Positions 36,870 through 46,441 are shown, counted from the stretch's first letter. The stretch is 64,000 bases of DNA from Actinomycetales bacterium (GCA_002919305.1 PKFB01000024.1:124001-188000), one strand, 5' to 3'. Translations and numbers: made by a program. Notes: generated by a model from the sequence alone, not told the origin.

Positions 36870-37765
36870 CCACAGATGCCCACACGACCCACACGCGCGA
36901 AGACGAGGCGGCGTGTGTTGAGGTGATCCAGGCGGGTGCGCTCACCACGATCCAGGACGCGGGGCGACCGGGGTACGCCCACCTGGGTGTGCCGCGTTCC
37001 GGAGCAGCGGATCTAGCGAGCCTGCGACTGGCTAACCGGTTAGTCGGCAATCCGGCGGATACGGCCGCGCTGGAGACCACCATGCTGGGCATGACCGTAC
37101 GGCCGCGTACCGGACGCTGGTGGGCGGTGACCGGCGCACCGTGTCAGGTCCGCGTCGCCGACCGCGTCGTCTCCTGCGATCAGCCCATCTACGTCCCCGC
37201 CGGCGCCGTCCTGCGGGTCGGCCCGGCCGTGGAGGGGGTACGCACGTACCTGGCCGTCAGCGGCGGGATCGCGGTCCCCGCGGTGTTCGGCAGCCGGGCG
37301 ACCGACACCTTGTCGGGGATCGGCCCGCCGCCGGTGCGGGACGGTGACGTACTCCCCTTGGGCACCGCCGCGGCCCCACCCTCCACTGTGGATGTAGTAC
37401 CTCGCCCGGCGTGGCCGCAGCGGCCCCAAATCCGGCTACGGCTATGCCTGCGGACGGACTGGTTCACCGCTGCGTCGGTCGCACGTCTGGCGGCGGCGAG
37501 CTACCAGGTCACCGCGCACAGCGACCGAGTAGGGGTGAGGCTGGCCGGGCCGGCGTTGGAGCGGACTGTCCACGAGGAGCTTCCCAGTGAGGGGATGGTG
37601 CTCGGCGCGGTCCAGGTCCCACCGGACGGGCAGCCGGTGATCCTGTTAGCCGATCACCCCACCACCGGGGGGTACCCGGTGGTCGGTGTGGTGGAGCCCG
37701 ACGACCTGTGGCTGGTGGCCCAGGCGCGTCCCGGCACCGAGGTGCAGTTTCGTCTGATCCGCTGA
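36866..37765 (+). CDS. pxpC: PxpC, 5-oxoprolinase subunit (KipA-like)
   Basis: PxpC is the larger biotin-independent carboxyltransferase-like (AHS2) subunit working with PxpB. The 299 residues begin with a variable stretch, then VEVIQAGALTTIQDAGRPGYAHLGVPRSGAADLASLRLANRLVGN, the family signature, and later SDRVGVRLAGPALE and ILLADHPTTGGYPVVGVV. I chose the GTG at 36866, overlapping the pxpB stop. The 139 bases after it hold a 12-bp palindrome ACCACCGGTGGT (37859-37870) and then the convergent redoxin gene. Confidence 0.9.
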   Translation: MTTDAHTTHTREDEAACVEVIQAGALTTIQDAGRPGYAHLGVPRSGAADLASLRLANRLVGNPADTAALETTMLGMTVRPRTGRWWAVTGAPCQVRVADRVVSCDQPIYVPAGAVLRVGPAVEGVRTYLAVSGGIAVPAVFGSRATDTLSGIGPPPVRDGDVLPLGTAAAPPSTVDVVPRPAWPQRPQIRLRLCLRTDWFTAASVARLAAASYQVTAHSDRVGVRLAGPALERTVHEELPSEGMVLGAVQVPPDGQPVILLADHPTTGGYPVVGVVEPDDLWLVAQARPGTEVQFRLIR

Positions 37766-37904
37766 CGGGCCGGGCGGCGATCCCGGTGGGCGCCGCAAGG
37801 CTCTAACCGGCGTCGATCGGACGGGCCGGTGGGCGCGAGAGGGCGGAGGTGAAAGACAACCACCGGTGGTGCTGGCGGTGGTGAAGGGGCATGATTACCG
37901 CGCT

Positions 37905-38426
37905 TCACACGGCGACCGCAGCACGGTGGTCGGTATCCGCCCGGGTAGCCCGCACCACAAGCCTGCCGGTTGAGTCCGGCGCCACCCGCAGCAGCGCCGG
38001 ATGGGTGTGGAACTGGAAAGCGACGCTCAAGGGGCCGCCGGGTGCTTCCACGACCACTCGAGCGATCGCCTGGAGGTCAGCGGCGACCGGTGGGCTGTCG
38101 TCCATGCTGACTAAGACGACCAGCACCCGGCGCCGCCCACCCGGGAACCGGCGCGCATGTGCCGTGAACTTGGGCAACCGCCTCAAGCAGCGCCCGCAGT
38201 CCGCGACGAAAAACGCGACCAGGGTTTCGCCGAGTAACAGTTCGGGGACAAGTAGTTCCCCGTCGATGGTCGAAGTGACAAAGTCACCGACCCGCTCGCC
38301 GACCGCGATACCGGGTGAGTCATAGCGCGCGCCGAGCCAGCCGTCCGGGCGTGCGCGGAACCATCTGACCAGGACCAGCGCGCACAGCACCAGCGTCAAT
38401 ATCGCGATCGCGGCCACCAGAGGCAT
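37905..38426 (-). CDS. Membrane-anchored TlpA/MauD-like thiol-disulfide protein
   Basis: The 173-residue protein has one N-terminal membrane helix (residues 4-22), then a thioredoxin-like domain outside the cell. VAFFVADCGRCLRRLPKF carries a CGRC active site at Cys77-Cys80; SVAFQFHTHPALLRVAPDSTGRLV resembles the redoxin cis-loop and end. Such proteins reduce or isomerise cytochrome, enzyme or peptide disulfides. The ATG at 38426 follows AAAGGAGG. It lies divergent to the SARP regulator across a 238-base gap, so shared control is possible. Confidence 0.8.
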   Translation of the reverse strand: MPLVAAIAILTLVLCALVLVRWFRARPDGWLGARYDSPGIAVGERVGDFVTSTIDGELLVPELLLGETLVAFFVADCGRCLRRLPKFTAHARRFPGGRRRVLVVLVSMDDSPPVAADLQAIARVVVEAPGGPLSVAFQFHTHPALLRVAPDSTGRLVVRATRADTDHRAAVAV

Positions 38427-38545
38427 CGCGCGCCTCCTTTGCGTCGGAGCGAGTGTGTCAGTCGCGTCCGCGCGGGCCCCGATCCCACGACGAACCGTAG
38501 AGACTTTCAATGAGGTTTGAGTTTCCGGGTAGCATCTGGGCGACA

Positions 38546-38563
38546 GTCTTATGAATGTCTTAT
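38546..38563 (+). promoter_or_regulatory. SARP-type direct repeat
   Basis: GTCTTAT occurs at 38546-38552 and again at 38557-38563: heptamers with a four-base spacer, an 11-base period. SARP regulators are known to bind direct heptamers with that spacing near a -10. The site lies 102 bases before the SARP gene, in the gap shared with the redoxin gene. Confidence 0.5.
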
Positions 38564-38664
38564 CGCCGTTCGCCTCGGGGGTGATGCGCGTTATGCGCAG
38601 GCGCTTCTGAATACGGCATCCGGCGGGTAGGAACGGGCCAGCGGTCCGAGCGTTTGGGGGAGCT

Positions 38665-41475
38665 GTGGCGGAGTTTCGCCTGCTCGGCCCGGTAGAGCTG
38701 CGGGTGGATGGAGACGTTCTAGAGCTGGGCCCTCCCAAACAACGGGTGGTCCTGGTGGCGCTCCTCATGGACGCCGGCCGTCCGGTGCCGGTCAGCACGT
38801 TGGTGGAGCGGGTCTGGGGTGACCCGGCCCCCACCGAAGCGCGTAACGCGCTGTACGCGCACATCATGCGGATCCGACGGATCCTCACCCGGGCCACCGA
38901 AATCGACGGGGTCCCTCGTGGACTTGAGCGGACCCCGACCGGCTATGTCCTGCACGTCGATCAGGATCAGATCGACCTGTGGCGGTTCCGCCAGCTGGTG
39001 GAGCAGGGGCGGCAGGCACGGGACGAGGCGGCTAAAGCCGCGGCTTTGACCGAGGCGCTTCAGCTGTGGCATGGAACGCCGTTGGCGGGCTTGACCGGCG
39101 CGTGGGTGGAGCGGATCCGGGAAAGCCTGCGTACCCAGCGTTTAGACGCGGTGTTGGCGTGGGCTCGGGCCAAGTCCTGCCTGGGGCACCACGACGCGGT
39201 GATCGACCAGGTCCATGAGCTGATAGCCGAGTACCCAATGGCCGAGCCGCTCGCCGCGGTCCTGATGCGGACCCTCGCCACGGTCGGCCGCACCGCCGAG
39301 GCCTTGGACTGTTACGCCGCGATCCAGCGGCGGCTAGCCGAGGAGCTGGGCGTAGACCCCAGCGCCGAGCTGCGGGCGCTCCACGAAGCGATCCTGCGGG
39401 GCGAGTTCGACCACCGGGCTGTGGAGCCCACCGTGAGCACACCGGGATACACCGTGCCCGGGCAGCTCCCCTTGGAGGTCGGGGGATTCGTGGGGCGTGA
39501 GGAGGAGCTCAGTCGACTGGACGCCCTGCTCAGCATCGGGGAGCGACGGCCGACCGCGCCGATCGTCTCGACCGTGTCAGGCACCGCAGGGATCGGGAAG
39601 ACCGCCTTGGCGGTCCGGTGGGCGCACCGGGTCGCTGACCGTTTCCCGGACGGTCAGTTGTATGTCAACCTCCGCGGCTTTCACCCCACGGGGAGAGCGG
39701 TCAGTCCGGAGACGGCGATCCGCGGTTTTCTGGAGGCGCTTGGGGTGCCGCCGCAACGGATCCCGACCGACTTTGAGGCGCAGGTGGGTCTGTACCGGAG
39801 CCTGTTGGCTGGGCGGCGGGTACTGGTGTTGCTCGACAACGCCCGCGACTCTGGGCAGGTGCGCCCGCTGCTGCCTGGGGCACCGGGGTGCCTGGCGTTG
39901 GTGACCAGCCGCAATCACCTGTCCGGCCTGGTGGCGACGGAGGGAGCCCACCCGATCACGTTGGATCTGCTTCCGGCTGAGCAGGCGCGCAGGCTGTTGG
40001 CGGAGCGGTTAGGGGCCGATCGGGTGGCCGCCGAACCCGAGGCGGTCGACGAGATCATTGCGCGGTGCGCGCGGCTTCCGTTGGCGCTGGCCATCGTGGC
40101 GGCTCACGCGGCCACCCGTCCGGATTTCCCGCTGCGGGTCCTGGCCGCCCAGCTGCGGGACGCGCAAGGCGGCCTGGATGCGTTCTCTGGAGAGGATGAG
40201 ACCACCGACATCCGGGCGGTGTTCTCCTGGTCCTACCGGGCGCTCAACGCCGATGCGGCTCGGCTGTTTAGGCTGCTGGGGCTGCATCCGGGGCCGGATA
40301 TCGGAGTCCACGCGGCGGCGAGCCTGGCCGGGGTGTCCCGGCAACAGGTACGCCCGTGGCTGGACGAGCTGACCCGGGCCAACCTGATCACCGAGCACGC
40401 GCCTGATCGCTTCACCTTCCATGACTTACTGCGGACTTACGCCGCCGAACTGGCCCGCACGATCGACTCCGACGAGGACCGGCGTGCGGCGCTGCACCGG
40501 CTGTTCGACCACTACCTGCATACCGCGGCGGCCGCCACCGCCCTGATCTACTCTCCCCGGGACCTGATCGATCTGCCGCCGGCACACCCGGGCTCATTCG
40601 TTGACGCGTTCAGCGACCGTGGGCACGCGTTGACATGGCTGATTACCGAACAGTCGGTGTTGGTGGCGGTCGTGGACCACGCCACCGCGATGGGGTGTGA
40701 AACCCACGCCTGGCAATTGGCCTGGACTTTGTTCAACTTCTTCGATCGACGCGGACATTGGCATGACCAGCTCGGCATGCAACGGTCCGCGCTGCAGGCG
40801 GCGCGTCAGTTGAGGGACCGGACTGGGGAGGCGTACGCCCACCGCGGCATCGGGCGTGCCCAGCTGCGATTGGGGCGCTACCAGGAGGCGGTCACCCATC
40901 TGCAACACGCTTTGGAGCTGTATCAGGAGCTGGGCGACATCGTCGGGCAGACCCATATCCACCTCGGCCTTGGCGGGGCGTACACGCGGCAAGGCCGGCA
41001 TGAGGAGGGGATGCGGTACGTCCGGAGCGCCTTGGAACTGGCCACCTCGATCGATTACCGGTACGGACAGGCCAGGGCGCTGAACAACATCGGGTGGGTG
41101 CTCGCAAACACAGGACAGCACAAGCAGGCGTTGAACTACTGCCAACAGGCGCTGGCATTGCAGCAGCAGATCGGGGACCGGCTGGGACAGGCCGCCACCT
41201 GGGACAGTCTCGGCTACATCAACTCCCATCTGGGGCGATATGAGCAGGCTGTCGCCTGCTACACGCACGCGTTGGATCTGTACCGGCAGGCCGGTGACAG
41301 ATACAACGAAGCCGACACGCTGGTCTCGCTGGGAGACGCCCACCACGCCGCCGGTGACCCAGTCGCCGCCCGGGAAACCTGGCAGCGGGCTTTAGAGATC
41401 CTCGATCAGTTCGGCGGTTCCATCGCCGAGGACGTGCGAACCAGGCTGCGGAATCTGGGCCACCGGGCGGGGTGA
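38665..41475 (+). CDS. AfsR/SARP-family regulator with NB-ARC and TPR domains
   Basis: This 936-residue regulator has an OmpR-like DNA-binding domain (residues 1-95; ELGPPKQRVVLVALLMDAGRPV), a BTAD domain (about 96-245), an NB-ARC ATPase with P-loop SGTAGIGKTALAV near residue 315 and RVLVLLDNARD, then TPR repeats from about 720 (YAHRGIGRAQLRLGRYQEAV, ALNNIGWVLANTGQHKQAL and others). AfsR-like proteins control secondary metabolism or development, switching when ligands or phosphorylation reach the ATPase/TPR part. No biosynthetic cluster is adjacent. The GTG follows GGGGGAG. It ends seven bases before the convergent YczE-type gene. Confidence 0.93.
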   Translation: MAEFRLLGPVELRVDGDVLELGPPKQRVVLVALLMDAGRPVPVSTLVERVWGDPAPTEARNALYAHIMRIRRILTRATEIDGVPRGLERTPTGYVLHVDQDQIDLWRFRQLVEQGRQARDEAAKAAALTEALQLWHGTPLAGLTGAWVERIRESLRTQRLDAVLAWARAKSCLGHHDAVIDQVHELIAEYPMAEPLAAVLMRTLATVGRTAEALDCYAAIQRRLAEELGVDPSAELRALHEAILRGEFDHRAVEPTVSTPGYTVPGQLPLEVGGFVGREEELSRLDALLSIGERRPTAPIVSTVSGTAGIGKTALAVRWAHRVADRFPDGQLYVNLRGFHPTGRAVSPETAIRGFLEALGVPPQRIPTDFEAQVGLYRSLLAGRRVLVLLDNARDSGQVRPLLPGAPGCLALVTSRNHLSGLVATEGAHPITLDLLPAEQARRLLAERLGADRVAAEPEAVDEIIARCARLPLALAIVAAHAATRPDFPLRVLAAQLRDAQGGLDAFSGEDETTDIRAVFSWSYRALNADAARLFRLLGLHPGPDIGVHAAASLAGVSRQQVRPWLDELTRANLITEHAPDRFTFHDLLRTYAAELARTIDSDEDRRAALHRLFDHYLHTAAAATALIYSPRDLIDLPPAHPGSFVDAFSDRGHALTWLITEQSVLVAVVDHATAMGCETHAWQLAWTLFNFFDRRGHWHDQLGMQRSALQAARQLRDRTGEAYAHRGIGRAQLRLGRYQEAVTHLQHALELYQELGDIVGQTHIHLGLGGAYTRQGRHEEGMRYVRSALELATSIDYRYGQARALNNIGWVLANTGQHKQALNYCQQALALQQQIGDRLGQAATWDSLGYINSHLGRYEQAVACYTHALDLYRQAGDRYNEADTLVSLGDAHHAAGDPVAARETWQRALEILDQFGGSIAEDVRTRLRNLGHRAG

Positions 41476-41482
41476 GCGGCGG

Positions 41483-42145
41483 TTACGCCGACTTGGAAGA
41501 CAGTGCGGCCTCACGGCCGGAGTCAGTGGGCGTGCGGCTTTCCGGGACGGTAAACAGCTGCAGGAATAGCTGGCTGAGCGGGCCGATGCCCAGCGCGTAC
41601 ACGATCGTGCCCGCGCCGACCGTACCTCCCAGCAGAAAACCGATCACCAGGACAGTGATCTCAACCAGGGTGCGTGCCCACCGGATGGACCAGCCGCGGG
41701 CAGCCAGCCCGACCATGAGGCCATCCCGCGGACCCGGACCCAGACGCGCGCCGATGTACAGGCCGGTGGCCATGCCGTTGAGGACGACAGCGGCGATCAG
41801 AAGCGCCCACCGCGCACTGAAGTCATCAGGTGTGGGAAGGAGGGGCAGGGTGAGATCGGTGACGGTGCCGATCACGAGCACGTTGCTGATCGTGCCCAGG
41901 CCGGGGCGCTGCCGCAGCGGGATCCACAACAGCAGAACGAGCGCCCCGACGATGTTGACGATCCACCCCAGGGAGATGCCGGTCTGTTTGGAGACCCCTT
42001 GGTGGAACACATCCCAGGGATCCAGCCCTAACGTGGCCTCGACCTGCATGGCGAGGCTGACACCGTACAACGTCAGACCGGCGTACAGCTGACACAGACG
42101 ACGGGGCAGTCGATCAACGGCGCGGAGCTTGCTGATCAAAGCCAT
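41483..42145 (-). CDS. YczE-like membrane protein
   Basis: The 220-residue protein has about five hydrophobic segments, with LYAGLTLYGVSLAMQVEATLGLDPWDVFHQGVSK near the start and GMATGLYIGARLGPGPRDGLMVGLA in the middle, matching the YczE/YyaS/YitT group. Such proteins often stand divergent to a MocR regulator, as here, and may be transporters; substrates are unknown. I chose the ATG at 42145, which begins MALISKLRAVDRLP; an in-frame start at 42166 is less likely. Direct repeats shared with the MocR gene lie in the 65-base gap. Confidence 0.85.
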   Translation of the reverse strand: MALISKLRAVDRLPRRLCQLYAGLTLYGVSLAMQVEATLGLDPWDVFHQGVSKQTGISLGWIVNIVGALVLLLWIPLRQRPGLGTISNVLVIGTVTDLTLPLLPTPDDFSARWALLIAAVVLNGMATGLYIGARLGPGPRDGLMVGLAARGWSIRWARTLVEITVLVIGFLLGGTVGAGTIVYALGIGPLSQLFLQLFTVPESRTPTDSGREAALSSKSA

Positions 42146-42161
42146 GAGTGACAGCCTTAAG

Positions 42162-42222
42162 GCCAATAGCGAGAGTCAGTAGAGCCAATCGTGTGAAGGT
42201 GGCTTGATCTATGGTGGCCAAT
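42162..42222. repeat. Three GCCAAT boxes on one helix face
   Basis: GCCAAT occurs at 42162-42167, 42184-42189 and 42217-42222, with starts 22 and 33 bases apart, exact multiples of 11. The first and third copies extend to GGCCAATAG. They span the divergent YczE-MocR gap and enter the first codons of the MocR gene. MocR regulators are known to bind direct repeats, so this is a likely MocR site. Confidence 0.6.
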
Positions 42223-43680
42223 AGAGCGATTCGTGGCCGGCAGCTCGCGCGGATGTTGGCGTCGTGGCGTACCAATGGACGCGGTGCCGACGGTGCGCCA
42301 CGGTACCTGGCGCTGGCCGCCGCGATTCGTGGGCTGATCGTGGACGGGCGGCTCCCGCTGGAGCTGCGGCTGCCGGCCGAACGGGATCTGGCCGACGCGT
42401 TGGAGATCAGCCGGACCACCGTGAGCGCCGCCTACGCCACGCTGCGGGACACCGGATTCCTGATCAGCCGTCGTGGGTCCGGCAGCTACACCGCGTTGCC
42501 GCCCGGGTACCGCCTCACCAGCACCGGGCTGCTGTCGTTGGAGGAGGTCCGCTCCGAGCGGCTGGATCTGACCTGCGCGGCGCCAGCGGCGCCCGAAGAA
42601 CTGACGGCTGCGGTGGCCGAGGCCGCCGAAGAGCTGCCCCGATACACCCACGGCCACGGTTACTACCCCATGGGCATCGCGCCGCTGCGTGAACAGGTGG
42701 CGCGGTGGTATACCGCGCGCGGCCTGCCGACCACCCCGGATCAGGTGATCATCACCAATGGAGCGCAACGCGCGTTGGATCTGGCGCTGCGGGCCTTCAC
42801 CGCGCCCGCTGAGCCGTTCCTGATGGAGTCACCGACCTTTCCTGATGCGCCGGCGGCCGCCCGGGCAGCCCGGGTACGGCTGCACAGTTACGGCATCGGC
42901 CCCGACGGGTGGGACACCGAGTTGTTGGAGACCGCGGTGACGCAGATCAGGCCGCGTCTGGCGTACCTGGTCCCTGACTACCACAATCCGACCGGCCAGG
43001 TGATGTCCGAACAGACCCGGGCGCGGCTGGTGGCTGCGGCGCACGCCGCCGGATCGCTGCTGGTGGTGGACGAAACCTTCAGTGAATTACGGTTTGACGG
43101 GCCACCGCTGCCCCCGCCGGTGGCCGCCATTGACCGGCACAACCGGGTACTGTCGGTCGGCAGCATGAGCAAGGCGTACTGGGGTGGCCTGCGCGTGGGG
43201 TGGATCCGTGGAGCGCCGTCGCTGCTGGCCCGTCTGGTTACCGCCCGAGCGACCGTTGATTTGGCGACCGCCGTGCTCGATCAACTGGTGGCGTATCGCC
43301 TGTTGGAGGACGAGCGTCGGGAGAACATCCTGCGGGCGCGGCGCCAGGCGCTGCGGGCGGCGCGGGACACGGTTACCCAAGCCCTGCGTCAGCGGCTGCC
43401 TCAGTGGCGGTTCCGGGAACCCAACGGCGGAATGTCGTTGTGGATTGAGTTGGACGCGCCGATCAGCACCGCGTTGACGCGTGCGGCGGAGACACACGGG
43501 CTGCGGTTGGCTCCGGGGCCACGGTTCGCCGTCGACGGCACATTGGAACACTTCCTACGACTGCCGTTGAGTCCGTCCGTGCAGGAGTTGACCGAGGCGA
43601 TCGAGCGGTTGGCCAACGCCGCCGCGGATGTGGAGGCGGGGACGACGGCGTCGTGGCCCACCCCACTGGTGGTGGCCTGA
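42211..43680 (+). CDS. MocR-family (GntR/aminotransferase fusion) regulator
   Basis: The 489-residue regulator joins an N-terminal GntR winged helix (YLALAAAIRGLIVDGRLPLELRLPAERDLADALEISRTTVSAAYATLRDTGFL) to a fold-type I aminotransferase-like domain from about residue 110. PLP-domain motifs are visible: NGAQRALDLALRAF, LVPDYHNPTGQVMS, VVDETFSEL and the lysine in VGSMSKAYWGGLRVGWI. MocR proteins use PLP or PLP adducts as signals. With the divergent YczE-type gene it forms a known kind of regulator-membrane protein pair, sometimes linked to B6. The ATG at 42211 follows GAAGGTGG; one GCCAAT box lies inside its first codons. Confidence 0.92.
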   Translation: MVANRAIRGRQLARMLASWRTNGRGADGAPRYLALAAAIRGLIVDGRLPLELRLPAERDLADALEISRTTVSAAYATLRDTGFLISRRGSGSYTALPPGYRLTSTGLLSLEEVRSERLDLTCAAPAAPEELTAAVAEAAEELPRYTHGHGYYPMGIAPLREQVARWYTARGLPTTPDQVIITNGAQRALDLALRAFTAPAEPFLMESPTFPDAPAAARAARVRLHSYGIGPDGWDTELLETAVTQIRPRLAYLVPDYHNPTGQVMSEQTRARLVAAAHAAGSLLVVDETFSELRFDGPPLPPPVAAIDRHNRVLSVGSMSKAYWGGLRVGWIRGAPSLLARLVTARATVDLATAVLDQLVAYRLLEDERRENILRARRQALRAARDTVTQALRQRLPQWRFREPNGGMSLWIELDAPISTALTRAAETHGLRLAPGPRFAVDGTLEHFLRLPLSPSVQELTEAIERLANAAADVEAGTTASWPTPLVVA

Positions 43681-43714
43681 CAGCGGGACGAGGCCAGACA
43701 GACGGAGAGGGCCG

Positions 43715-44056
43715 ATGACAGAGCAGGCGAGCGTTGACGCCTTCTTTCAAGCGGAGATCAGAGCTGGGGTGGTGGTGCGGGCGGAGGTCCTCCCCAAGGC
43801 TCACATCCCCGCGTACAAGTTGTGGATCGACTTCGGTGAGCTGGGGGTGAAACAGTCCAGCGCGCGGATCACGGTGCTGTACACGCCTGAGGAACTGGTG
43901 GGACGAACGGTGCTGGCCGTGACCAACTTCCCTCCCCGCCGGGTCGCCGGGTTCCGGTCTGACGTGCTGGTTTTAGGGATTCCGGTTGGGGGTAATGGCG
44001 AAGTCGTCCTGATCCAACCCGATAGGGAGGTGCCGCGGGGTTCCCGCGTCTGGTGA
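43715..44056 (+). CDS. csaA: CsaA-like tRNA-binding-domain protein
   Basis: The 113-residue protein is a stand-alone tRNA-binding (EMAP-like OB-fold) domain. The family pattern runs IRAGVVVRAEVLPKAHIPAYKLWIDFGELGVKQSSARIT, then NFPPRRVAGFRSDVLVLGI. CsaA binds tRNA and, in Bacillus, acts as a secretion-related chaperone; the latter is known for one species only. The ATG at 43715 follows GGAGAGG and starts 35 bases after the MocR stop, so they may share a transcript. Confidence 0.9.
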   Translation: MTEQASVDAFFQAEIRAGVVVRAEVLPKAHIPAYKLWIDFGELGVKQSSARITVLYTPEELVGRTVLAVTNFPPRRVAGFRSDVLVLGIPVGGNGEVVLIQPDREVPRGSRVW

Positions 44057-44311
44057 CCATCGGCGACCCATACGGTGAACGTCCGCCGGGCGGGTGGCCG
44101 TCCCGTTCGTCGACCCCATGCCTTCTACGCAAGTTTTGCTGCCAGTAGCGATCCTGTGACCCTGTGCATCGCCGTGGTCTCCTGCCGCGCCGGTCTGTCG
44201 ACATTGTGGGACGCCACCGGTGCCGACATGTCATCACGCGCTGGTTTGGACGTCGCATCGGTTTTCAGATGAGCGTCATCGGGCCGGGATGAGCAAGGGG
44301 AGGGACGGCCG

Positions 44312-46441
44312 ATGCAGGTCTGGCCGGGGAAACGGTATCCACTGGGCGCCACCTACGACGGCATGGGCACCAATTTCGCGTTGTTCTCGGAAGTTGCCGA
44401 GGCTGTCGAGCTGTGCCTGTTCGATGAGGATGGAACCGAGACCCGGGTTGTACTGCCCGAAGTGGACGGGTTCGTCTGGCACGGTTATCTGCCGGGAGTG
44501 GGGATCGGGCAGCGGTATGGGTTCCGCGTCCACGGCCCGTGGGATCCCGTGAAAGGATTACGCTGCAACCCCCACAAGCTGCTGCTGGACCCCTATGTCA
44601 AAGCGGTCGAGGGCCAGGTGGACTGGCATCCGTCGCTGTTTAGTTATGAATTCGGCGGATCTCCGGAGCAGATGTCGACCACTGATTCAGCCCCCCACAT
44701 GCCCAAAGGGGTCGTGGTCAACCCGTTCTTCGATTGGGGGGATGACCGGCCCCCACATCGCCCGTACCACAGGACCCTCATTTACGAGACGCACGTTCGG
44801 GGCATGACCATGCGGCACCCCGCGGTCCCTGAGCATCTGCGGGGTACCTACGCGGGGATGGCGCATCCGGAGGTGATCGGCCACCTGGTGGATCTGGGAG
44901 TGACGGCGGTGGAATTGATGCCGGTCCACCAGTTCATCCACGACCACGCCTTAGTTCAACGCGGGCTGCGTAACTACTGGGGCTACAACACTATCGGTTT
45001 CCTGGCGCCGCATAACGAGTATTCGGCCACCGGCCAGCGTGGACAGCAGGTGCAGGAGTTTCGAGCCATGGTCAAGGCGTACCACGCGGCCGGTATCGAG
45101 GTGATCCTGGATGTGGTCTACAACCACACCGCCGAAGGCAACCACATGGGTCCGACGCTGAGTTTCCGGGGCATTGACAATGCCGCGTATTACCGGCTGG
45201 TGGACGACGAGCCCATGTACTACATGGACTACACCGGGACCGGCAACAGCCTCAATGTCCGCAATCCCCACGCCTTGCAATTGATCATGGATTCGTTGCG
45301 GTACTGGCTGTTGGAGATGCACGTCGACGGATTCCGGTTCGATCTGGCCTCGGCGCTGGCGCGGGAGTTCTACGACGTGGACCGGCTGGCGACCTTCTTC
45401 GACGTCGTTCAACAGGATCCGTACGTCAGCCAGGCGAAGCTGATCGCCGAGCCGTGGGACGTGGGACCCGGGGGGTACCAGGTGGGGAACTTCCCGCCCC
45501 GCTGGACGGAATGGAACGGCCGTTTCCGGGACACGGTCCGGGACTTCTGGCGGGGAGAACCAGCCACATTGGGAGAGTTCGCCTCCCGGTTTACCGGCTC
45601 AGCCGACCTGTATGAACACACGGGCCGTCGTCCGGTGGCCAGCATTAACTTCGTCACCTGTCACGACGGCTTCACCCTCACGGACCTGGTCTCCTACAAC
45701 GAGAAGCACAACGAGGCCAACGGCGAGGACAACCGCGACGGGGAGAATTACAACCGCTCCTGGAACTGCGGTGTGGAAGGGGAGACCGACGACCCGAAGA
45801 TTCTGGAGCTGCGGGCCCGGCAGCGGCGGAATCTCATAGCCACCTTGCTGCTGTCCCAAGGCGTCCCCATGTTGTCGCACGGAGACGAAATAGGGCGTAC
45901 GCAACGGGGGAACAACAACGCGTACTGTCAGGACAATGAACTGACCTGGGTCGACTGGGAGCAGGCCGACAAACAAATGTTGGCCTTCACACGCTGGTTG
46001 ATCGAATTCCGCCGGCGACATCCGATCTTCTGGCGTCGACGATTCTTCACCGGGAAGCCGATGGATTCGTCGGATGGTGGCCCGCCACTGCCTGACATAT
46101 CCTGGTTCGCTCCGAATGGTCGCTTGATGGGGCGCGATGATTGGGAGGCCGACTTCGGTCAGGCGGTGGGGATCTTCCTCAACGGGGACGGTAATCCCAG
46201 TCGAGATGCCCACGGAGAGCGGATCCTCGACGAGTCATTCCTCATTTTCTTTAACGCAGGGGTGCGGTCTATTGACTTCGTTATCCCCTCTTTGAAATAC
46301 GGTGGAAAGTGGCAGTTGAGTCTGGACACCTCCAGATCGGACTGGGAGACGGTGGCCGAGGGGGAACCTCAGATCGTTGAGGCGGGGGAGCGGATCACGG
46401 TGCAATCCAAGTCCCTCATGCTCCTGATGAGGATGGTGTGA
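44312..46441 (+). CDS. glgX: GlgX, glycogen debranching enzyme
   Basis: GlgX is a GH13 isoamylase-type enzyme that cuts alpha-1,6 branches in glycogen. The 709 residues carry an N-terminal CBM48 (KRYPLGATYDGMGTNFALFSEVAEAVELCLFD), YNHTAEG, the nucleophile motif VDGFRFDLA, LIAEPWDVGPGGYQVG with the acid/base Glu, and INFVTCHDGFTL. Debranching yields linear chains used by TreY next door. The ATG follows AAGGGGAGGG. The 255-base gap before it shows no gene. treY starts one base after the stop. Confidence 0.96.
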   Translation: MQVWPGKRYPLGATYDGMGTNFALFSEVAEAVELCLFDEDGTETRVVLPEVDGFVWHGYLPGVGIGQRYGFRVHGPWDPVKGLRCNPHKLLLDPYVKAVEGQVDWHPSLFSYEFGGSPEQMSTTDSAPHMPKGVVVNPFFDWGDDRPPHRPYHRTLIYETHVRGMTMRHPAVPEHLRGTYAGMAHPEVIGHLVDLGVTAVELMPVHQFIHDHALVQRGLRNYWGYNTIGFLAPHNEYSATGQRGQQVQEFRAMVKAYHAAGIEVILDVVYNHTAEGNHMGPTLSFRGIDNAAYYRLVDDEPMYYMDYTGTGNSLNVRNPHALQLIMDSLRYWLLEMHVDGFRFDLASALAREFYDVDRLATFFDVVQQDPYVSQAKLIAEPWDVGPGGYQVGNFPPRWTEWNGRFRDTVRDFWRGEPATLGEFASRFTGSADLYEHTGRRPVASINFVTCHDGFTLTDLVSYNEKHNEANGEDNRDGENYNRSWNCGVEGETDDPKILELRARQRRNLIATLLLSQGVPMLSHGDEIGRTQRGNNNAYCQDNELTWVDWEQADKQMLAFTRWLIEFRRRHPIFWRRRFFTGKPMDSSDGGPPLPDISWFAPNGRLMGRDDWEADFGQAVGIFLNGDGNPSRDAHGERILDESFLIFFNAGVRSIDFVIPSLKYGGKWQLSLDTSRSDWETVAEGEPQIVEAGERITVQSKSLMLLMRMV

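Noticed and set aside
40594-41346. 250-codon minus-strand frame inside the SARP gene
   Set aside because: It lies opposite the TPR repeats of an intact regulator and shows no recognisable domain.
42164-42768. Minus-strand frame over the MocR start
   Set aside because: It covers the conserved winged-helix region of MocR, and its composition is that of a shadow frame.
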